DNA from: Nocardia neocaledoniensis
GTDB taxonomy: Bacteria > Actinomycetota > Actinomycetes > Mycobacteriales > Mycobacteriaceae
Assembly (NCBI RefSeq): GCF_003182135.1
Contig: NZ_QGTL01000006.1
Location: 248,001 to 312,000, forward strand
DNA: 64,000 bases
Reading direction: 5' to 3'
Part shown: in pieces, positions 60,038 through 64,000 of the stretch
Layout: every line of letters starts with the position of its first letter
Numbering within the stretch: the stretch's first letter is position 1
Translations under genes and position numbers: made by a program
The notes under the pieces: model-generated
Database searches by the model: none
What the model was told of the DNA's origin: nothing
Seen by the model: only the letters and a program-made list of their open reading frames with translations

Positions 60038-60749
60038 TGATCGCGTTCCGATTGCGCCCAGAACAATCTCCTATGTTGCCCCAAAGTAGCACTAGAGTTG
60101 CCGGCAACATGATCGGAAGCTGTTGCCGTGCTGGTGATCAAGCCTATCCGACCGGACCACGTCGACGGATCACGACTGCCGCGCCTCGCGCAGCGGACGG
60201 ATTGCGGTGGCCATACTATCGCCACGAGCTTGCCATCACCGTCGGACCGTTCGGAGCGCGCCCTACCGAGGGACGCTTGAGCGCTATCGTCCAAGCGGCC
60301 TGGGTCGGCGAGTAGCTCGTGACCGCATCACGTGGCAGTCGAGTCGTCATTCTCCGGCGGCGGGCCCCTAGGAATCTGAGGAGATCATCGGGTCCACATA
60401 GCGCGGTCAGCAGTTCGGTGAGCACAGCCTAGTACTCGGTTGATTCAGTGCCGACGCCGATGGCAGGTGGTTGACGTTGCGAACGCGCAGGCCGATGGTT
60501 TGTTAGGCGCCTTCGTCACGCTTCGACGAAAGTTGCAAGGTCGCTTCACAGCGCCGAATATTCATTCGGCATCGCAAATACCACACTCCGATCTCCTGCA
60601 AGCGAGGCCGCGACAACTCGCTGCAGCTCGTCCGAGGTCGCACCGCTAGATCCGATCAAAGATGTGCGCACGAGAGAAATAAACGCGGCATTGTCCAAGC
60701 CGCGATCCCGGAGGATTCCGCCATCGACTACATGTCCACCGCGAGGCCC
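60038..60749. other. long gap in the defence-like region
   Basis: About 710 bases between two minus-strand genes. Short ORFs on both strands (for example 59968-60315 and 60440-60649, plus) have no recognised family and weak codon bias. I see no tRNA, repeat or clear regulatory site; it may contain gene debris and the promoter of the helicase gene. Confidence 0.45.
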
Positions 60750-61943
60750 TCAAGTGGACGCCAAAAGAACGTCGACGAATTCTGTCGATATGTATGATCC
60801 CTTCATGAGTTGAGTCTTCGCGTCCAGCCCAGTGTCGTGCCGACAGAACTTGAAATAGGTCAACGACCGTCCGAGGCGATAGCTGTCATGGTCCGGTCCA
60901 GAATCCTCACCTTGGAGCTGACTACTTTCAACTTTTCGCATCCTGACCAACTGGTCTCGGAATTTCTTGTCCGGTCGAAATTTCCAGTTGGACGGATCAA
61001 TTCGATTGCCCTGCCCAGCAGACATCATCTTGTACTGCACAAGGACATACGCTCGATAGTTAGGACTGTAGTACACGAGATCGGCGCCGACAGCCTGTTC
61101 AATCCCCAGCCGGTTCGCGTTGATCACGGTGAGTTGTCGCCCATCACGATTACTGAAGACCATCGCCGCCGCGTGGTCGGTTTCACGTCCGATCCAATCG
61201 AGCAGGTTCCGCGCATCCAGCCCAATGATCGAGTCCTCGTGTTGCCGGATCAGCGGCACCCCAGGTTCACGGCCACCCGAGCCCTGCGATTCAACCCGTC
61301 CCAGAAATGGTGTCGGGTCTCCACTGTCTACTGGGACGTACTGCAAATCCGCCAAGCTGTCGACTACTCCAGATATCTTCATTGCCGATATCGTTGCATC
61401 GCGCTCTTGCGCAAGAATATTGGACACGTGACTAGATTCCGGCTCCCGCACAGTAGCTTGGACGACACTCTTGGTACCGACACGATCCGTGTCGTCGCAA
61501 GCGGCCAGCAGAGCGGACAAAAACCCACCGCTATCCCAACTCCTGAGGCGAACAACTCGCTCTCCCGATACCAACTCCTGCCGAAGATTCACATACTTTG
61601 TGTCGGCAAGGAGTTCGTCCAGCCGTATCGGATTACGAAGTACAGCAACAGGACTAACCGTGTGCCGCCAGTCGACCTGACTCACCCTTCTGCCCGATTT
61701 CGTCTGACCGACGGCGACCACCACCAACCCGGACGTCTCGACTGACCGAAGTGAACGACTCGCGAACGAGGTCTGATACAGACTCTCCAGCTCGGCGACG
61801 AAGACCGTCAGCACTGCCCCTTGTTCGACAATCGCCCGGTCGGCATCCAACAGCTCAATTGCTATCTTTCGACGGCCTTCATCGATGAGACTCCATGCCC
61901 ACTTCCGCGTTTCAGCATCATCCAGTCGGAGGATCGAGACCAT
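60750..61943 (-). CDS. protein with QxK-type PD-(D/E)XK nuclease motif
   Basis: 397 aa, unrecognised overall. Near residues 286-305, VGADLVYYSPNYRAYVLVQYKMMS: an Asp (D288) on one strand and Gln-x-Lys (Q303, K305) on the next, the Mrr-like variant of the restriction-nuclease active site. The N-terminal 200 residues are mixed alpha/beta. Its third-position G/C is lower than in the conjugation genes, suggesting acquisition. It is 0.7 kb upstream of the helicase-nuclease gene in the same orientation, and may form a defence system with it or stand alone. Confidence 0.55.
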   Translation of the reverse strand: MVSILRLDDAETRKWAWSLIDEGRRKIAIELLDADRAIVEQGAVLTVFVAELESLYQTSFASRSLRSVETSGLVVVAVGQTKSGRRVSQVDWRHTVSPVAVLRNPIRLDELLADTKYVNLRQELVSGERVVRLRSWDSGGFLSALLAACDDTDRVGTKSVVQATVREPESSHVSNILAQERDATISAMKISGVVDSLADLQYVPVDSGDPTPFLGRVESQGSGGREPGVPLIRQHEDSIIGLDARNLLDWIGRETDHAAAMVFSNRDGRQLTVINANRLGIEQAVGADLVYYSPNYRAYVLVQYKMMSAGQGNRIDPSNWKFRPDKKFRDQLVRMRKVESSQLQGEDSGPDHDSYRLGRSLTYFKFCRHDTGLDAKTQLMKGSYISTEFVDVLLAST

Positions 61944-62119
61944 AACATGAGGCTAGTCGGTGTCCCCCGCTAGCGCGGAATCCCAAGCGCGCAGCATCAT
62001 GGCAGCTCCGGGGAGACACGGTGCGCCAACCAGGCGATCAACCCCGTCGAATGTCACCTGTCGGCCCGACAGCCCCGCCGCGTTGCCCGACCCCCGAAAG
62101 AACACTGGCTCGCTGCCCG

Positions 62120-62701
62120 CTAGGGCACACTCGGTGCGGCCGCACCCGAACCGCAGCCGCCCGCCTCGGCGTCCACACTGAAGTGCTGCGCCGCTGGGGC
62201 CAGCCAACAAGGCACGCTCACATGACTACCCAACAATCCAGGGTCAGCCATACTCAGGTCCGATCGAGTTCGAGCGACCTTCCGGATCGCTAGTTGGGCA
62301 TCCAATCCAGGTTGGTCGAAGTCGCGCTGTCCATGCTCGGCAGCCTCCCCACCCGCGGTGAACAACGGCACCGGCGGCTCGTGTCCTTGCGCCTGTTCGA
62401 ACGTGCGCAGGCCGATCCGCGACTGAATCAGCGCCAGTCGCAACGCCAATAACTCACCACCGCCGTGGCAGCCCACCCACCCGGCACACATCCTCCGTAC
62501 ACGTGAGCCCGCGTCTGTCTGGTGACACTGGAACAGATGAGGCGCCTGCACACCCATGTCGCCGGCATAGGCACGCAACTTCTCGTACTCGACGAGCTCC
62601 CACACCCCGCTGGGGACATCGCGTCGGTACGGACAACTCACACACGGCCGCGGCGCCGGCGGGCCCATCTCGTCCTGCCCGACCGTGTCTCCGGTTTCCA
62701 C
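62120..62701 (-). CDS. DUF6283 family protein
   Basis: 193 aa from GTG 62701 (GAGGG upstream); ATG 62668 is an alternative. The first 90 residues have the family pattern of conserved cysteines: RPCVSCPYRRDVPSGVW, HLFQCHQTDAG, and CAGWVGCHGGGELLALRLAL. DUF6283 proteins are widespread on actinobacterial phages and plasmids and the cysteines suggest metal binding; function unknown. The last ~30 residues are read antisense to the decayed excisionase copy, so the original C-terminus may have been lost or extended. Confidence 0.75.
   Translation of the reverse strand: METGDTVGQDEMGPPAPRPCVSCPYRRDVPSGVWELVEYEKLRAYAGDMGVQAPHLFQCHQTDAGSRVRRMCAGWVGCHGGGELLALRLALIQSRIGLRTFEQAQGHEPPVPLFTAGGEAAEHGQRDFDQPGLDAQLAIRKVARTRSDLSMADPGLLGSHVSVPCWLAPAAQHFSVDAEAGGCGSGAAAPSVP
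62141..62223 (+). pseudogene. decayed second copy of the excisionase core
   Basis: In the plus frame this reads RTRTAAARLGVHTEVLRRWG, then QPTRHAHM, compared with NTRTAAEHLGVHPEVLRRWAR, then QPGQHTW, in the excisionase at 55299. DNA is also alike (CCTCGGCGTCCAC is identical in both). Sequence before and after does not match, so only a fragment remains. Confidence 0.7.
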
Positions 62702-63356
62702 GATTAACCCTCACTGCACAGAAGCCCGGCCACAAACTACCCGTGACCCCTACAAGCGGCCCCGAGTACACCCCGACCAGTGAGGACGCCAACCACAGCG
62801 CGACAGTCTGACCGCCATGACGGCATTCGGGTTCAACTGTAAGTCGAGCACGGACGGCATTCGCTGCGTGCATTCGCAGACAGGCCATGGGTTTCGCACG
62901 TCACCGACGTCGAACGATGCTTTCTGGGCATACCTGCGCATGCACGTCGAGCGACATCGACAGTTTCGGTGCTGGCGGCGCCAGGCGCCGAGTCGGCGAG
63001 GCTTTGCGTCGGGAGGCAGTCGAGACATGTTCCACCGAGGGGTCCGTGCCTACCCACATACATCCGCCGCGCAGCCGGGTCCGCGTTTACACCCTTGCGG
63101 AAACACGTCGACCGGGAAGCACTGCAGGTGACAGCACAATCCGAGATCCCTTCGGGGACAACATATTGTGGATCCTGCGCTGACAGGGCTTGCACGAACA
63201 GCTCTCCCACACGGCCAAGATCGGCGACATCGCCGTGAGCATCAGCAGTTGCCGTCGAAACCAACCTCTGACCCGAGGACATTTGCTAGCCTCGCGGTTC
63301 CAGCGATCCCAGAGTTACTCTTAGCCAACGCAATCGATATTCAGTGATGAGGGTAG
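62702..63356. other. gap with a possible secreted-protein relic
   Basis: About 655 bases. A plus-strand ORF from ATG 62817 begins MTAFGFNCKSSTDGIRCVHS and continues QTGHGFRTS, which recalls the C-terminal Cys-pair and TGHGF pattern of small secreted actinobacterial proteins; the rest of such a protein is missing. Other ORFs here overlap on both strands without support. The promoter of the RDD gene presumably lies near 63300-63350. Confidence 0.35.
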
Positions 63357-63971
63357 ATGCCACACCACAGCGCACCGTTTTGGCGCCGACTCACCGCCCG
63401 CCTGATCGACCTCATAGTCTGCTTGTCGCTAACCTTCCTCCTTGCTGTCCCCGCAACCCCGCTCATTCTCGTCGCCGTCGCGATTGTCGGCGAGAAGCAC
63501 AAAGATAGCGTCTACACTGTGGCAGCGTGGGCGTGCTACTTCACCGCCTACATCGGTCTCGAAGTGTTCATGCTGGTGCGTCGCGACGGCCAAACCATCG
63601 GCAAGGGACTTCTCGGCCTACGCGTCATCCCCGCCGACCCCTGGGCTCGCCCCCGCCTCGAATCAGGTCCCGCCGCATGGCGCATGTTGATCATCTTCCT
63701 GCCGTTCTTCTTCACGTCAGTCTCCGGCAGCTACCCTGAGTCCGCGACCCTCAATATCGTTGCGTTGATTGCCTTCGGCTCATTTCTGGTCAGCTGCGTC
63801 CTGGCCCTCATCCCCGCCAACGACCGTCGAGCCATCCACGACCTCACCATCGGCACTCGTGTGATCCGGGCTCCCAAACGTAAGGTTGAACTAAAAAAAG
63901 ATCTGATGATGGCACTTCCCGGTCGCATCGACTTCGAAAAACACAACCCACCCGTCCGCGATGCAGGTTGA
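63357..63971 (+). CDS. RDD family membrane protein
   Basis: 204 aa. RDD signature: FWRRLTARLIDLIVCLSL at the start (Arg-Asp in the first helix), GQTIGKGLLGLRVIP in the middle and DRRAIHDLTIGTRVI near the end. Three to four membrane helices (~12-45, ~55-80, ~110-130, ~138-158). Some RDD proteins have been linked to ion transport, but most have no known role. GAGGGTAG precedes the ATG. It stands alone after the defence-like region and may already be chromosomal backbone. Confidence 0.82.
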   Translation: MPHHSAPFWRRLTARLIDLIVCLSLTFLLAVPATPLILVAVAIVGEKHKDSVYTVAAWACYFTAYIGLEVFMLVRRDGQTIGKGLLGLRVIPADPWARPRLESGPAAWRMLIIFLPFFFTSVSGSYPESATLNIVALIAFGSFLVSCVLALIPANDRRAIHDLTIGTRVIRAPKRKVELKKDLMMALPGRIDFEKHNPPVRDAG

Positions 63972-64000
63972 TGGCGCTGCACATGTAATGACTCGCAGTG

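Noticed and set aside
1..64000. tRNA genes, attachment sites and CRISPR arrays
   Set aside because: I looked for T-loop-like motifs near the integrase and in the larger gaps and for evenly spaced repeats, and saw none that I could defend by eye.

Overview
The window is high-GC actinobacterial DNA, most likely Nocardia or a close mycolic-acid-bearing relative (Rhodococcus, Gordonia). The basis is the strong G/C third-position bias, the many GTG starts and ATGA/TGATG gene overlaps, and the families present: cutinases, a LIP-type lipase, WXG100 proteins, DUF4254-like, DUF4913, DUF5753 and DUF6283 proteins and an SCO6880-family protein. Most of it (about 7-56 kb) looks like an integrative conjugative element or an integrated conjugative plasmid.

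Layout. 0-1.3 kb: a methyltransferase and a CYTH protein. 1.6-4.5 kb: a compact type VII secretion toxin cassette (two WXG100-type proteins, a GH-E nuclease toxin, an ankyrin immunity protein, a YbaB-like protein). 4.9-6.6 kb: a TrmO-like protein and an XRE/TPR regulator on the minus strand. 7.0-17.2 kb: a plus-strand run with five related small proteins around a cold-shock gene, a stand-alone DUF5753 protein, a DUF4254-like protein, an active-looking cutinase, a pilin-like protein, an ESX-like protein and a methyltransferase. 17.4-20.8 kb: a polytopic membrane protein and a PD-(D/E)XK-like protein. 20.9-53.6 kb: about thirty minus-strand genes, mostly overlapping or a few bases apart, that encode a type IV secretion (conjugation) system. 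Read from its promoter end this run holds a 35-codon ORF, a glycine-zipper secreted protein, a cutinase, a LIP-type protein, a second cutinase-fold protein, VirB2-like proteins, lipoproteins, VirB6, SCO6880/VirB3-4N, VirB4, a three-domain wall hydrolase, a large array of paralogous ~300-aa proteins, the VirD4 coupling protein and a DUF4913 protein. It ends with an acyl-CoA oxidase-like protein and a flavin monooxygenase. 54-56.8 kb: an XRE/MmyB-type regulator, an excisionase, and a tyrosine integrase cut short at an IS3 remnant. 57-62.7 kb: a defence-like pair (helicase-nuclease fusion and a QxK nuclease-like protein) followed by a decayed second copy of the excisionase and a DUF6283 gene. The window closes with an RDD membrane protein.

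How it may work together: the minus-strand operon carries the cell-envelope machinery expected for conjugation across peptidoglycan and a mycomembrane. The unusual part is that lipid- or mycolate-directed alpha/beta hydrolases are embedded in it, and two of the four have lost the catalytic serine (one also the histidine), so they look like structural pseudoenzymes. A glycine-zipper, proline-rich secreted protein sits with them and could be part of an outer-membrane passage. I saw no relaxase or replication gene here, and the integrase lacks its catalytic tyrosine region, so the element may be immobilised or may depend on genes outside the window. All functional statements come from reading motifs by eye; no database search was run.
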